Positions 16,769-24,997 of a stretch of 64,000 nt of DNA are shown here, piece by piece (within the stretch, counting starts at the first letter, position 1; each line of letters begins with the position of its first letter). A model generated the notes under the pieces. The model made no database searches and was not told where the DNA came from. It was given only the letters and a program-made list of their open reading frames with translations. The stretch comes from Candidatus Bathyarchaeota archaeon (GTDB lineage Archaea; Thermoproteota; Bathyarchaeia; Bathyarchaeales; Bathycorpusculaceae). Made by a program: the position numbers and the translations under genes. The stretch spans positions 774,288 to 838,287 of the forward strand of contig JAOZID010000010.1 in assembly GCA_026014465.1 (NCBI GenBank), written 5' to 3'.

Positions 16769-17320
16769 TTACTCTACAACGTAGCGGTAGGTTATGTGTT
16801 CGCCTGCTGTTGAGCTTTCACGCGTGATTTTTAGGATGTCTCCAGGTTTGGCGCCTATGACTTTGACGGCGGGGTCAGTTGAGGTTATCTGGGGCATCTG
16901 GTAGGGTTTCACTTTGAATTGGCTAAGGATTTTCTCTCTTTCTTTGGTAGGCAAGATTTCGTGGCGTGGAACCAAGCCGTGCTCGAAAATGTCAAAGACA
17001 GGGAAAGATTTGGGCAGCAACTCTACTTTTTTAGTTTTAGCGCCCTGCTTGACGGCGTGGGTGTATCGTCCCTCGGTGATTACTATGGCGCGTTCTAGCT
17101 CTTTTTCTTTTAAGAGTTTGTAGAGCTGGTTCATGGCAACTATACCTACGGTTGCTTGGTCTAGTATGCACCAGATTAACGCGGTTTCTTTGTCTTGTGG
17201 AATTTCGACAGTGTAGCCGTAGGCGCCTTCAAATTTTTCTTTGTTTAGCTGTTTGTATTTGCGAAGTTTGATTAGAACTTCTGCCTTACGTTCTTCCACC
17301 GTTTCACCTATAACACTCAC
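16769..17320 (-). CDS. rpoH: RNA polymerase subunit H with Rpb5-like N-terminal extension
   Basis: 183 residues. The C-terminal part (from about residue 107, FDIFEHGLVPRHEILPT to TAGEHITYRYVVE) is unmistakable RpoH, the archaeal equivalent of the Rpb5 assembly domain. Canonical archaeal RpoH has only about 80 residues. Here about 105 extra N-terminal residues include ALIWCILDQ and AIVITEGRYTHAVKQGA, which occupy the place and pattern of the end of the eukaryotic Rpb5 jaw domain. The jaw-domain reading is inference from this pattern; another fused nuclease-like fold is possible. Confidence 0.88.
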   Translation of the reverse strand: MSVIGETVEERKAEVLIKLRKYKQLNKEKFEGAYGYTVEIPQDKETALIWCILDQATVGIVAMNQLYKLLKEKELERAIVITEGRYTHAVKQGAKTKKVELLPKSFPVFDIFEHGLVPRHEILPTKEREKILSQFKVKPYQMPQITSTDPAVKVIGAKPGDILKITRESSTAGEHITYRYVVE

Positions 17321-17416
17321 ACTACAAACCTCAATCTTAGAATAGCGAAGACTAAACAGGCTTTAACCCTTAAACTTTATGGTTAAAAAGAAGAGAAGAA
17401 AAAGAAAACTTCTGCG

Positions 17417-18094
17417 TCAAACGCGCAGCACGACGTTTTTAGCGTATTTACGGGCGATTTGTGCAAAGCCATCGATGGTTTCAGGCGGATAAGGACGCTT
17501 AGACTGGAACGTTTTATCCAAAGTATCCTGCGCCACGAACTGCTGCAAAGCATACGTCGAAGCATCCTTAACCAACTCGCCAATGCACTGGGCATCTTCA
17601 GGCGTAACCAAATCTGGAACCATAGTTGTGCGAAACTCGTAGGGAACTTTGCCTGTTTTTAGGATTTCAATAGAACGCATAAGCCCAGTTGTGTCAGCTG
17701 CGCCAAGAGAGCCGTATTTTTCGGGGCACGCTTTGATGTCAAGAGCAACATAATCCACGTAGCCTAGGCATTCTTCGAGTACGTCAGGGTAAAACCCGTT
17801 AGTGTCCAGCTTTACGGAAAAACCGCGTTCCTTGAGTTTTGCCAAAAACCGCGGCAACTCCTTGTGCATGCAAGGTTCCCCACCCGTAACCACCACAGCG
17901 TCCACGTATTTTTTACGTTTCTCCAACAGCTCTAGCGCTATGCCCTCTTGTAGAAAAGGGGGTTTAGGGTCAACGGCGGTGCGCCAGTTATGGCAAAAGC
18001 CACAGCGCAGGTTGCAGCCAGGAGTGAACAGCACCGAAGCGACTTTACTGGGGTAGTCTATGAGACTGATTTTTTGCAATCCGCTAAACTTCAT
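17417..18094 (-). CDS. nrdG: Anaerobic ribonucleotide reductase activase (radical SAM)
   Basis: 225 residues. Generates the glycyl radical on NrdD. The radical SAM cluster motif is GCNLRCGFCHNW (CxxxCxxC), followed by VVVTGGEPCMH. The start at 18094 is chosen because its ATG overlaps the nrdD stop (TGATG), showing translational coupling; the longer open frame upstream lies inside nrdD. It is the last gene of an nrdR-nrdD-nrdG operon. Confidence 0.95.
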   Translation of the reverse strand: MKFSGLQKISLIDYPSKVASVLFTPGCNLRCGFCHNWRTAVDPKPPFLQEGIALELLEKRKKYVDAVVVTGGEPCMHKELPRFLAKLKERGFSVKLDTNGFYPDVLEECLGYVDYVALDIKACPEKYGSLGAADTTGLMRSIEILKTGKVPYEFRTTMVPDLVTPEDAQCIGELVKDASTYALQQFVAQDTLDKTFQSKRPYPPETIDGFAQIARKYAKNVVLRV

Positions 18095-20238
18095 CAGTTG
18101 GTCACGACGGTTTGGGCTGCCATTGGCATGGTGGTCAGGATTTTTGATTTGTCGAAGGTGGTGCGCATGTCGAATTCTGCTTGTTTGCCGTCGTTCCATT
18201 GGTCTACGGGTCGTAGGTATCCGACTACTCGGCTGTAGACTTCGCTTGGGGATGCGCATACGGGGCAGTTTTTGTGTTCGCCGCTGGTGTATCCGTGGTT
18301 TGGGCAAATGCTGAAAGTGGGGGTTAGCGTGAAGTAGGGTAGGCGGCTGTTCCATGAGACTTTTTTGATGAGTTCAGCAGCGGATTTCCATGAGGGCAAG
18401 CGTTCGCCAAGGAATATGTGAAATACAGTGCCGCCTGTGTAGAGGGGCTGGAGTTGTTCTTGGTTTTCCAACGCGTCAAAGAGGTCGCCTTTGAAGTCTA
18501 CGGGTAGCTGGGAGCTGTTGGTGTAGAAAGGCTCAGCATGCTGGGTTTGCACTAGATGCTCGTTAGCAACAATAATGTTGGGGTAACGACGTTTATCCGC
18601 ACGTGCCAACCGGTACGAAGTACCCTCTGCAGGGGTAGCTTCAAGGTTGTAGATATCACCAGTTTCTTCTTGGAACCGCAAGAGTTTTTCGCGCATAAAC
18701 GTGATGGTTTTCACGGCGAATTCTAAGCCGTCGCGGGTACCGATGTTTTGTCCGATAAGGTTGAGGACGGATTCGTTGATGCCTGCTATGCCGATGGTTG
18801 AGAAATGGTTCTTCCAGTAGCGGTCGTATTTGGCTTTGACGTGGCGCAGGTAACGGCGGCTGTAGGGGTATAATCCGCTTTCAGTGAAGGCTTCAAGGAC
18901 TTTGCGTTTTATCTCCAAGCTTGCGCGAGCAACATCCATATTGCGTTCAATACGCTCGAAGTATTCGTCTTCGTCTTTAGCCAAATAGCCCACACGAGGC
19001 ATATTCAACGTGACTACGCCTATGCTGCCTGTAAGAGGATTGGCACCAAAAAAGCCGCCGCCTCGTTTGCGTAGTTCACGGTTGTCAATTCTTAGCCTGC
19101 AACACATGCTTCTTACGTCTTCAGGGCGCATGTCACTGTTAACAAAGTTGCTAAAGTAGGGCACACCATATTTGGCGGTGACTTCAAAGATTTTCTGTGA
19201 AACCGTGGAGTCCCAGTCAAAGTCTTTGGTGATGTTGTAGGTGGGAATGGGGAAAGTGAAGACTCTGCCTTTGGAGTCGCCGCGTTGCATCACATCGGCG
19301 AAGGCGGTGTTGAACATTTCCATTTCTTTGGTCATGTCGCCGTAAGTGTCGGGGGTGACTTTGCCGTTGAAGAGTACGCCTTCGTTTTTCATGAAGTCGG
19401 GGACGTTGAGGTCTAAGGTGAGGTTGGTGAAGGGGGTTTGGAAGCCGACGCGTGTGGGTACGTTCATGTTGAAGAAGAATTCTTGCAGGCACTGTTCGAC
19501 TTCGCGTTGGTTTAAGCCGTCGTAGCGTATGAACGGTGCAAGGTACGTGTCAAAGTTGCTAAAAGCTTGTGCGCCTGCGGCTTCGCCTTGCAACGTGTAG
19601 AAAAAGTTGACTACTTGCCCAAGGGCAGTGCGAAAGTGCTTGGCGGGTTTGCTTTCAATTTTCCCGGCGACACCTCCAAAACCGGACATGAGCAAATCGC
19701 TTACGTCCCAGCCTACGCAGTAGGGTCCTAAAACTCCAAGGTCGTGGATGTGTAGGTCGCCTGCGAAGTGGGATTCGGCGATGCTTGCGGGGTAGATGCG
19801 GCTTATCCAGTATTTGGCTATGACGGTGGAGGAGAGGTAATTGTTTAGACCTTGTAGCGAGTAGCTCATGTTGCTGTTTTCTTTAACTCGCCAGTCTTCA
19901 ATTTCCAAGTATTGGTCGACTAGGTCAGCGCTGCTTAGAAGCGCAGCTAACTCACGCATGTCTTGATGCTGCTTGCGGTAGAGAATGTATGCCTTAGCGG
20001 TCTGTGCGTGACCGTTTTCGATAAGAATCTTTTCAACTAAGTCTTGAATTTCTTCAACTGTTGGGCAACCATCCTCGCCAAAATGGTTCTGCAAAGAAGC
20101 GATTACTTGGTTGCTGATTTTCTTGGCTTGACTGCGGTCGCGTCCCCCAACAGCTTTCGCAGCCTTCCAAACAGCTATTGTTATTCGTTCTGGGTCAAAG
20201 GGTTCTAGTTTACCATCACGTTTTCTTACGAATTTCAT
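18094..20238 (-). CDS. nrdD: Anaerobic ribonucleoside-triphosphate reductase
   Basis: 714-residue class III reductase that makes dNTPs without oxygen. An N-terminal ATP-cone (KRDGKLEPFDPERITIAVWK) gives allosteric control. The C-terminus has a zinc site (CPNHGYTSGEHKNCPVC) and the glycyl radical loop RVVGYLRPV. It overlaps nrdR by 4 bases upstream and nrdG by 1 base downstream. It implies an anaerobic or microaerobic lifestyle. Confidence 0.97.
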   Translation of the reverse strand: MKFVRKRDGKLEPFDPERITIAVWKAAKAVGGRDRSQAKKISNQVIASLQNHFGEDGCPTVEEIQDLVEKILIENGHAQTAKAYILYRKQHQDMRELAALLSSADLVDQYLEIEDWRVKENSNMSYSLQGLNNYLSSTVIAKYWISRIYPASIAESHFAGDLHIHDLGVLGPYCVGWDVSDLLMSGFGGVAGKIESKPAKHFRTALGQVVNFFYTLQGEAAGAQAFSNFDTYLAPFIRYDGLNQREVEQCLQEFFFNMNVPTRVGFQTPFTNLTLDLNVPDFMKNEGVLFNGKVTPDTYGDMTKEMEMFNTAFADVMQRGDSKGRVFTFPIPTYNITKDFDWDSTVSQKIFEVTAKYGVPYFSNFVNSDMRPEDVRSMCCRLRIDNRELRKRGGGFFGANPLTGSIGVVTLNMPRVGYLAKDEDEYFERIERNMDVARASLEIKRKVLEAFTESGLYPYSRRYLRHVKAKYDRYWKNHFSTIGIAGINESVLNLIGQNIGTRDGLEFAVKTITFMREKLLRFQEETGDIYNLEATPAEGTSYRLARADKRRYPNIIVANEHLVQTQHAEPFYTNSSQLPVDFKGDLFDALENQEQLQPLYTGGTVFHIFLGERLPSWKSAAELIKKVSWNSRLPYFTLTPTFSICPNHGYTSGEHKNCPVCASPSEVYSRVVGYLRPVDQWNDGKQAEFDMRTTFDKSKILTTMPMAAQTVVTN

Positions 20239-20684
20239 TCTTTTTTCACCTCACGGAGCGCACGACTAAAGTCTTCAGGTTCTTCAAATCGCTTATACAC
20301 TGAAGCAAACCTGATATACGCCACACGATCAAGCAGTTTTAGGTACTTCATCACGGAATCCCCGATTTCCTGTGAAGTCACTTCAGCTTTGCCCTTCAAC
20401 ATAAGGTCTTGACGAACATGGCCAGCTAATTCACGAATTTGATCCAAAGTCACAGGACGCTTCTCGCATGATTTCTGAAGCCCACGTATCACCTTGTTTG
20501 CGTCAAACCGTTCTAGTTTGCCGTCTTTTTTGCGAACCATAAGCTCGACAGTTTCTATGTACTCGTAGGTGGTGAAGCGTTTGCCGCAGGCTACACATTT
20601 TTTGCGTCGACGTATAGTGTTTTCCAAGGAATCGCGTGTTTCCAAGGTTTTAGTCTCATCAGAACCGCAGTAGGGACATTTCAT
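20235..20684 (-). CDS. nrdR: Transcriptional repressor NrdR
   Basis: 149 residues: an N-terminal zinc ribbon (MKCPYCGSDETKT, then CVACGKRFTTYE) and an ATP-cone (VRKKDGKLERFDANKVIRGLQ). It represses ribonucleotide reductase genes when dATP is high. The start at 20684 matches the conserved MKCPYCG start; an upstream in-frame extension of 16 codons crosses the operator and is discarded. It is first in the operon it presumably controls. NrdR is mainly bacterial, so transfer into this lineage is likely. Confidence 0.95.
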   Translation of the reverse strand: MKCPYCGSDETKTLETRDSLENTIRRRKKCVACGKRFTTYEYIETVELMVRKKDGKLERFDANKVIRGLQKSCEKRPVTLDQIRELAGHVRQDLMLKGKAEVTSQEIGDSVMKYLKLLDRVAYIRFASVYKRFEEPEDFSRALREVKKE

Positions 20685-20728
20685 GGCTTTAACTTCGCGC
20701 GTGCTGTAGTGGTTATCCACACAGATAC

Positions 20729-20744
20729 ACACTAACTATAGTGG
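20729..20744. promoter_or_regulatory. NrdR box upstream of nrdR-nrdD-nrdG
   Basis: The 16-mer ACACTAACTATAGTGG contains a perfect inverted repeat CACTA/TAGTG and fits the NrdR box pattern known from bacteria (aCaCwAtATaTwGtGt). It lies 45-60 bases before the nrdR start. A second palindrome, GTGGTTATCCAC at 20709-20720, is centred 22 bases away (about two helical turns), though it does not match the consensus. Confidence 0.6.
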
Positions 20745-21059
20745 CATATTTAGTGATTATAGACAAGAAGATGAAATATCGCGAAACATAAGAAAGCAAA
20801 ATGTACACAATCCAGTAGGATACAAAAAGACAAACAACAGCAATTAACGCAGATTTAAGCAGATAAAGCCAGTTTAGCTTATATACTACGCAAATAACCC
20901 CACAGCAAACCGCTTCCCCAAAAACACAAGCAAAAACCACCCAATTAGCAACCCAAAAACCCGTGAAAACATAAATACACAAACCGCACTTAAGGGAAGC
21001 CAATCCCAAAAAAAGACGCGGCAACAAACCCAGCAAAACACGAAGCCAACAGCAGGCAG
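20745..21059. other. AT-rich intergenic stretch, nothing recognised
   Basis: About 315 bases between the nrdR operator and the next minus-strand gene. It is AT-rich at its left and carries only a shadow frame with no domain. I see no tRNA, repeat or strong promoter other than what serves nrdR. Confidence 0.5.
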
Positions 21060-21392
21060 TTAGCGGGGCGAATTTAGAAAGCCCTGTTTAGCAGCGGCAA
21101 CGTACTGGATGAACTCAAGCTGCGAGGTCTTTTCTATGTTGAGTGGGTGCTGGATTTTGCGGTAGAGGTTTTTCATTATCAAGATTTCGATGTAACGTGC
21201 GCCTATGCCAAAGAGTTTTTCGAGACCGTATTGGAATTGTTTGAGGCTGTGGGGTATTTGGGGTTTGGGCAAGCCATGGTTTTTTTCGATGTATAGGTAG
21301 ACTTTTTGGGGTATGGATTTTCCCAAGGAAAGAAGAGCAGTATCTATGGAGTCAAGGAGCAGGTTGTTAAAATCTTCGTGTGGAGTAACCAT
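21060..21392 (-). CDS. Conserved archaeal protein, NitrOD5-like domain
   Basis: 110 residues with the pattern LLLDSIDTALLSLGKSIPQKVYLYIEK...FGIGARYIEILIMKNLY, which resembles the small helical NitrOD5 output domain often found alone or attached to archaeal sensor proteins. No sensory domain is attached here. It borders the left end of the viral cluster and is probably the last host gene on that side. Function unknown. Confidence 0.6.
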   Translation of the reverse strand: MVTPHEDFNNLLLDSIDTALLSLGKSIPQKVYLYIEKNHGLPKPQIPHSLKQFQYGLEKLFGIGARYIEILIMKNLYRKIQHPLNIEKTSQLEFIQYVAAAKQGFLNSPR

Positions 21393-21526
21393 TGTATTAA
21401 GTCAACCAGCCGCCAAGCATCAAGCTAGCAGCGACATCCATTTAAAACTTGAACAAACATTTAAGCATAATTACCTATCACGTAATATCACAGTTTTCCA
21501 AAAACAACCTCCAGCACAAACAAAGA

Positions 21527-21712
21527 CTAGCCGTGAAGGTCATTTTTGGTGCGGTGAACCTGCTCTTTTACCAAACTCAAATCCTTAGCGTAATTCATAA
21601 ACGCCAAACGCAAAATCTCACTTTCACTAGCACCCAACCTCCTCGCCAATTCACCAAGAATTTCACGCTGCTCTTTGCTCAACCAAACCTTAACCACACA
21701 TTTCCTAGGCAA
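21527..21712 (-). CDS. Ribbon-helix-helix DNA-binding protein, probable viral regulator
   Basis: 61 residues from TTG at 21712, chosen because GGAGAG lies 9 bases upstream; GTG at 21697 or 21757 are alternatives. The fold is a short strand (VVKVWLS) and two helices (KEQREILGELARRLGA, SESEILRLAFMNYAKDL), as in CopG/Arc-type repressors. It is divergent from the structural genes that begin at 21850, so it is placed to control them. Confidence 0.6.
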   Translation of the reverse strand: MPRKCVVKVWLSKEQREILGELARRLGASESEILRLAFMNYAKDLSLVKEQVHRTKNDLHG

Positions 21713-21849
21713 CCAACTTCGCTCTCCTATGTAAGTACCGCAGAAGGTACCGTGCACAGCCCTGCGCGCGGACCACCAGAGGGTACAACTCGTCTTTTCA
21801 GTTTCGATAGTATATTAGGGTGGTATCAGAAGTGTGAGGTTCAACAGGT

Positions 21850-23037
21850 ATGGCATGGGAAGAAACTGAAGAGATTATTCAAAGTGGGCATAGAAGCCCT
21901 GACGAGTTTGAGCAGGACACGTTTGAGACGGTCATGTTAAATGAGGAAGAGGGAATCAAAGCGGTGGTTGGTAAGCTAAAAGGCAAAGCCGTCGTGGAGA
22001 TTCAAAGCATCGTTTTTGACAAATCTAAAGGATGGACTGTGCAAAAAGCCCAAGACTGGTTTAACCAAAGCCAGCAAACATCCGTTACGGAAAGGTTCTG
22101 CGCGGTTTTCCCTTTTGAAATCCAAGAAAAAATCGCCGAGAAGCCCTTGCGCATCAAAGGAGTAGCACTAAGCGCGGGGATAAGCCGCAACCTAAACGTG
22201 TACCTGCCCGAGGAGCTGGAGGCGTTTGCACAAAAACTAGTTGGCGCCCCCATGTACATCGAGCATGTGGCGGTTCCGTTTGCAGTAGGCAAAGTCACCA
22301 AGACCACATGGGATGGCAAAAACCTGCTCTATGAAGCAGAAGTCTATGACGAAGAAACCGCAGATAAAATCCGCAGAGGAATCATAAAACACGTAAGCGT
22401 AGGAGCTGACTACGAAACCATCGACGTGTTAAATGGCAAAGTCCCCCATGGACTGCGCAACGCCGAAATAAGCCTAGTTGCTGTGCCTGGAATTCCTGAT
22501 GCGAACATACAAATCATAGAGAAGCTGCGCCTGCAAAACGCTGTGGAACCTGTGATTGCTGGGGAGTACGTTTTGGGTTTCCATCAGAGCTTTGATGTGT
22601 TTTTGCCTGAGCATTTTAGCACACTGTGGCTTGATAGGGAAAGTGGCATCTTGGCGTTGATGGGCAAGCTAAAAAGCCAACCTGAAACACAGCGCGTAGC
22701 GGCGGTGTTTTTTTCAAAAGAGAAAATGTGGGATCAAACCAAGATACAGGATTGGCTAAGGCTACACCCTGACTACATGACCCCCGTCCCCACTACAGCA
22801 GTAGCGGCGCCTGCAAAGACTCCTCAAGACAGGGATGTTGTTGAGAGCCTGCTAAAGAAGCCCAGTGAACCGGTTATGCGGGTGAGTGAAGCTTTGAGTT
22901 TGATTCGGGGGGTTTTGCCTGCGCCTTTGGTTATGCGTAGCTGGAGTTTGGGTCCGCAGCGTATGTGTCAGGAACTGCGCAGGGTTGTTTTTGATCTTGA
23001 AAAAAGGCAAAGTCACGAAGTGACCGGGAGTAGCTGA
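21850..23037 (+). CDS. Prohead maturation protease-like protein
   Basis: 395 residues. The central part (about 100-240) resembles a caudovirus prohead protease: LRIKGVALSAG, a conserved His in MYIEHVAV, GKV strand, and a Ser in IIKHVSVGADYETI. It would process scaffold and capsid proteins. A similar segment appears before (about residues 25-80, GKLKG...DKSKGWTVQKAQDWF) and after (about 262-320, GKLKS...SKEKMWDQTKIQDWL) the protease, an apparent internal duplication. It is the first gene of the virion string and precedes decoration and capsid genes, as expected. Confidence 0.7.
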   Translation: MAWEETEEIIQSGHRSPDEFEQDTFETVMLNEEEGIKAVVGKLKGKAVVEIQSIVFDKSKGWTVQKAQDWFNQSQQTSVTERFCAVFPFEIQEKIAEKPLRIKGVALSAGISRNLNVYLPEELEAFAQKLVGAPMYIEHVAVPFAVGKVTKTTWDGKNLLYEAEVYDEETADKIRRGIIKHVSVGADYETIDVLNGKVPHGLRNAEISLVAVPGIPDANIQIIEKLRLQNAVEPVIAGEYVLGFHQSFDVFLPEHFSTLWLDRESGILALMGKLKSQPETQRVAAVFFSKEKMWDQTKIQDWLRLHPDYMTPVPTTAVAAPAKTPQDRDVVESLLKKPSEPVMRVSEALSLIRGVLPAPLVMRSWSLGPQRMCQELRRVVFDLEKRQSHEVTGSS

Positions 23038-23080
23038 GGATGAACTTGGTGAAAACGAAAACAAAGGGAGAAAATAAGCA

Positions 23081-23506
23081 ATGACTGATTTAACAGGTAA
23101 AAGCTGGATGGGTATAGGTGAAACCGACGACCCCAATGCTTTAATTGAATCCTTTGAAACTGCAGCCATCGTAACTAAGGGTGACCCTGTGTATTTGAGT
23201 GCTGACCATAAGGTTTCTCCTGCTGCTACAGCCCAAGACTGCATAGGCATAGCCGTCAAAAGCGCTGCTTTAGGCGCACAGTGCCCCGTACTGGTCAAGG
23301 GCAGAGTGAAAGTTAGAGCAGGCGGCATCATACGCAGGGGCAAAGCCGTTTACGGCGCAGACGCCTCACGCCGAGTGCTGGAGCTAGCTGACCTCTCTGT
23401 AGACGAAGCAGGCGAAGAAACCTACGTCATCTACTACAATCGCAAACTTGGAATCGCACTTGAAACCACTGCAGCTGGAGGAGATTTGCTGTTTATCCAA
23501 ATCTAG
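23081..23506 (+). CDS. Capsid decoration/cement protein (DUF2190-like)
   Basis: 141 residues, rich in beta strands: AAIVTKGDPVYLSADHKVSP, CIGIAVKSAALG, VLVKGRVKVRAGG, then AVYGADASRRV. This is the layout of small head-decoration proteins that bind on the capsid surface. It sits between protease and major capsid genes, the usual slot. GGGAGAAAATAAGCA precedes the ATG. Confidence 0.7.
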   Translation: MTDLTGKSWMGIGETDDPNALIESFETAAIVTKGDPVYLSADHKVSPAATAQDCIGIAVKSAALGAQCPVLVKGRVKVRAGGIIRRGKAVYGADASRRVLELADLSVDEAGEETYVIYYNRKLGIALETTAAGGDLLFIQI

Positions 23507-23517
23507 GTGAGAAGCAT

Positions 23518-24483
23518 ATGAAGCCAAAACTTTTTGAATCTTTGATACAGGACGAAGGCAGCTTCAAGGAACACATGGCGAATCTGCAGCACAAAACTAG
23601 TGTGCATCCGTTTTTGAAGCGTTACTGTGAAGTCGGTGTTAAGGAAGGCTTGTTTAGCGACAGCATAGGCGCGCTGGGCAGGCTACATGACACACTGGTG
23701 CAGGCGGCTTACCCCGAAATGATAGGCAGAAGCATCATAACCGTCATGCCAACCACCGAAGCCATGGAACGCTTCCCCCTAGACGAAAAAGCAGTAGCAT
23801 ACCGATACGCCGAGGGCGCAGCTACGCGTTTGAGCGGCAAGAAAAACACTGTTGCGGACGTGTACACCAGCAGCTTAGCCGAGTCTTCAGAAGAATGGAC
23901 CCGCGAGTTCCTAGAGGACGCCACCTGGAACGTCATGGACGTCATGGTCGACAAAGTCGGCAGAGCCCTAGGCGAAGAAGAAACCGACCAAATCCTTGAC
24001 CTCTACGGCGCAGTTGCAGACGCAGATTTGGCAGGGGGTGCACCCATAGACAAAGGGGGCGCGTTTTTGGATTGGAACGGCGCGGTTAAGCTTCATAATG
24101 CAGTGCGAAGTGAAAACTGGAAACCCACTGTTCTTGCGGTAAACGAAGTTCAGCTGCATCAACTGCTTTCAGACGACAAATTCATCAACGCACAGTACCT
24201 GCCCGCAGAGCAAACCAACATCGAACAAGGCAGCATAGGCAACATCTTGGGTATGCAAATCCACGCAAGCAACTTGGTACCTAACGGCACAGCCTACGTG
24301 GTGGACACAAGGGTTGCAGCTGTTATGCTTTTGCGCAGAGACATAACCGTGGAAGACTGGGAAGACATCAAAAACGGCAAATACGGCGTACGAGCCACCA
24401 CCCGCTTTGGACTGGGTATTCTGCGAAGCAACGCCATAGCGAAGATGACCAACATCGCAACCACCCTGACCGCACCAGAATAA
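23518..24483 (+). CDS. Major capsid protein, HK97 fold
   Basis: 321 residues. A central SSEEWTREFLEDATWNVMD spine helix, a P-domain LAVNEVQLHQLLSDDKF, and the C-terminal DITVEDWEDIKNGKYG...TRFGLGILRSNAIAKM are typical of HK97-fold capsid proteins in archaeal and bacterial tailed viruses. The N-terminal about 60 residues are predicted helical and may be a cleaved scaffold domain, consistent with the protease upstream. It begins 12 bases after the decoration gene. Confidence 0.82.
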   Translation: MKPKLFESLIQDEGSFKEHMANLQHKTSVHPFLKRYCEVGVKEGLFSDSIGALGRLHDTLVQAAYPEMIGRSIITVMPTTEAMERFPLDEKAVAYRYAEGAATRLSGKKNTVADVYTSSLAESSEEWTREFLEDATWNVMDVMVDKVGRALGEEETDQILDLYGAVADADLAGGAPIDKGGAFLDWNGAVKLHNAVRSENWKPTVLAVNEVQLHQLLSDDKFINAQYLPAEQTNIEQGSIGNILGMQIHASNLVPNGTAYVVDTRVAAVMLLRRDITVEDWEDIKNGKYGVRATTRFGLGILRSNAIAKMTNIATTLTAPE

Positions 24484-24502
24484 GCAGCAAGGGGAGAGAG
24501 TC

Positions 24503-24757
24503 ATGGCTTGGTATGAAGGCAAATGCCCTGAATGCGGGAAACTGCATCGTTCACGCAGGAAAAACGACGTTGTGGTTTGTGACTGCTATACGCAGTGCCC
24601 AATGTGCGGTTCAGAGATGACGCCGTACATGCCTGACCTTGCCGTGAACACCTACGGCTTAGACGAAAAAAGAGACATAGCAGTGCTGATGGTTTGCACT
24701 CTTCATTTCCCCATGTTTTTTAGCACAAAAAAACCCGTAGAGGTAATTTGCAAATGA
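24503..24757 (+). CDS. Small zinc-ribbon protein
   Basis: 84 residues with two CxxC pairs (GKCPECGKLH and TQCPMCGSEM) and a further Cys pair region VVCDCY. Likely a zinc-binding protein of unknown role in the virion string. GGGGAGAGAG lies just upstream of the ATG. Its last codons overlap the next gene (ATGA). Confidence 0.7.
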   Translation: MAWYEGKCPECGKLHRSRRKNDVVVCDCYTQCPMCGSEMTPYMPDLAVNTYGLDEKRDIAVLMVCTLHFPMFFSTKKPVEVICK

Positions 24758-24993
24758 GACGTTTAGTTGAAAGAATGCAACTGGCAAAAACTGTCCTACA
24801 CGAACTAAACAGACAGCCCCTTTGCCGAACCGAACTAGAAAAAAGAACCGTACGCAAACTAGGAACCCACGCCACTTTTGAGGGCATGTTCCGCTTCCTA
24901 GTGCAAGGCGGCTACGTACAAAAAAGCGACATAAAACACCGCGCCCCCTACATCCTAACCCAAAAAGGCACCAAATTCTTGGAGGCAATCTAA
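24754..24993 (+). CDS. Small winged-helix protein
   Basis: 79 residues, started at ATG 24754 because it overlaps the upstream stop as ATGA. The sequence (CRTELEKRTVRKLGTHATFEGMFRFLVQGGYVQKS, then APYILTQKGTKFLE) has the winged-helix layout with a beta wing. It may be a viral regulator, or a structural adaptor that borrowed the fold. It lies 4 bases before portal. Confidence 0.65.
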   Translation: MRRLVERMQLAKTVLHELNRQPLCRTELEKRTVRKLGTHATFEGMFRFLVQGGYVQKSDIKHRAPYILTQKGTKFLEAI

Positions 24994-24997
24994 GCTA

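Noticed and set aside
18095-18355. Longer N-terminus for the NrdG frame
   Set aside because: It lies inside nrdD in another frame and reads as basic low-complexity sequence; the TGATG overlap at 18094 gives a complete NrdG.
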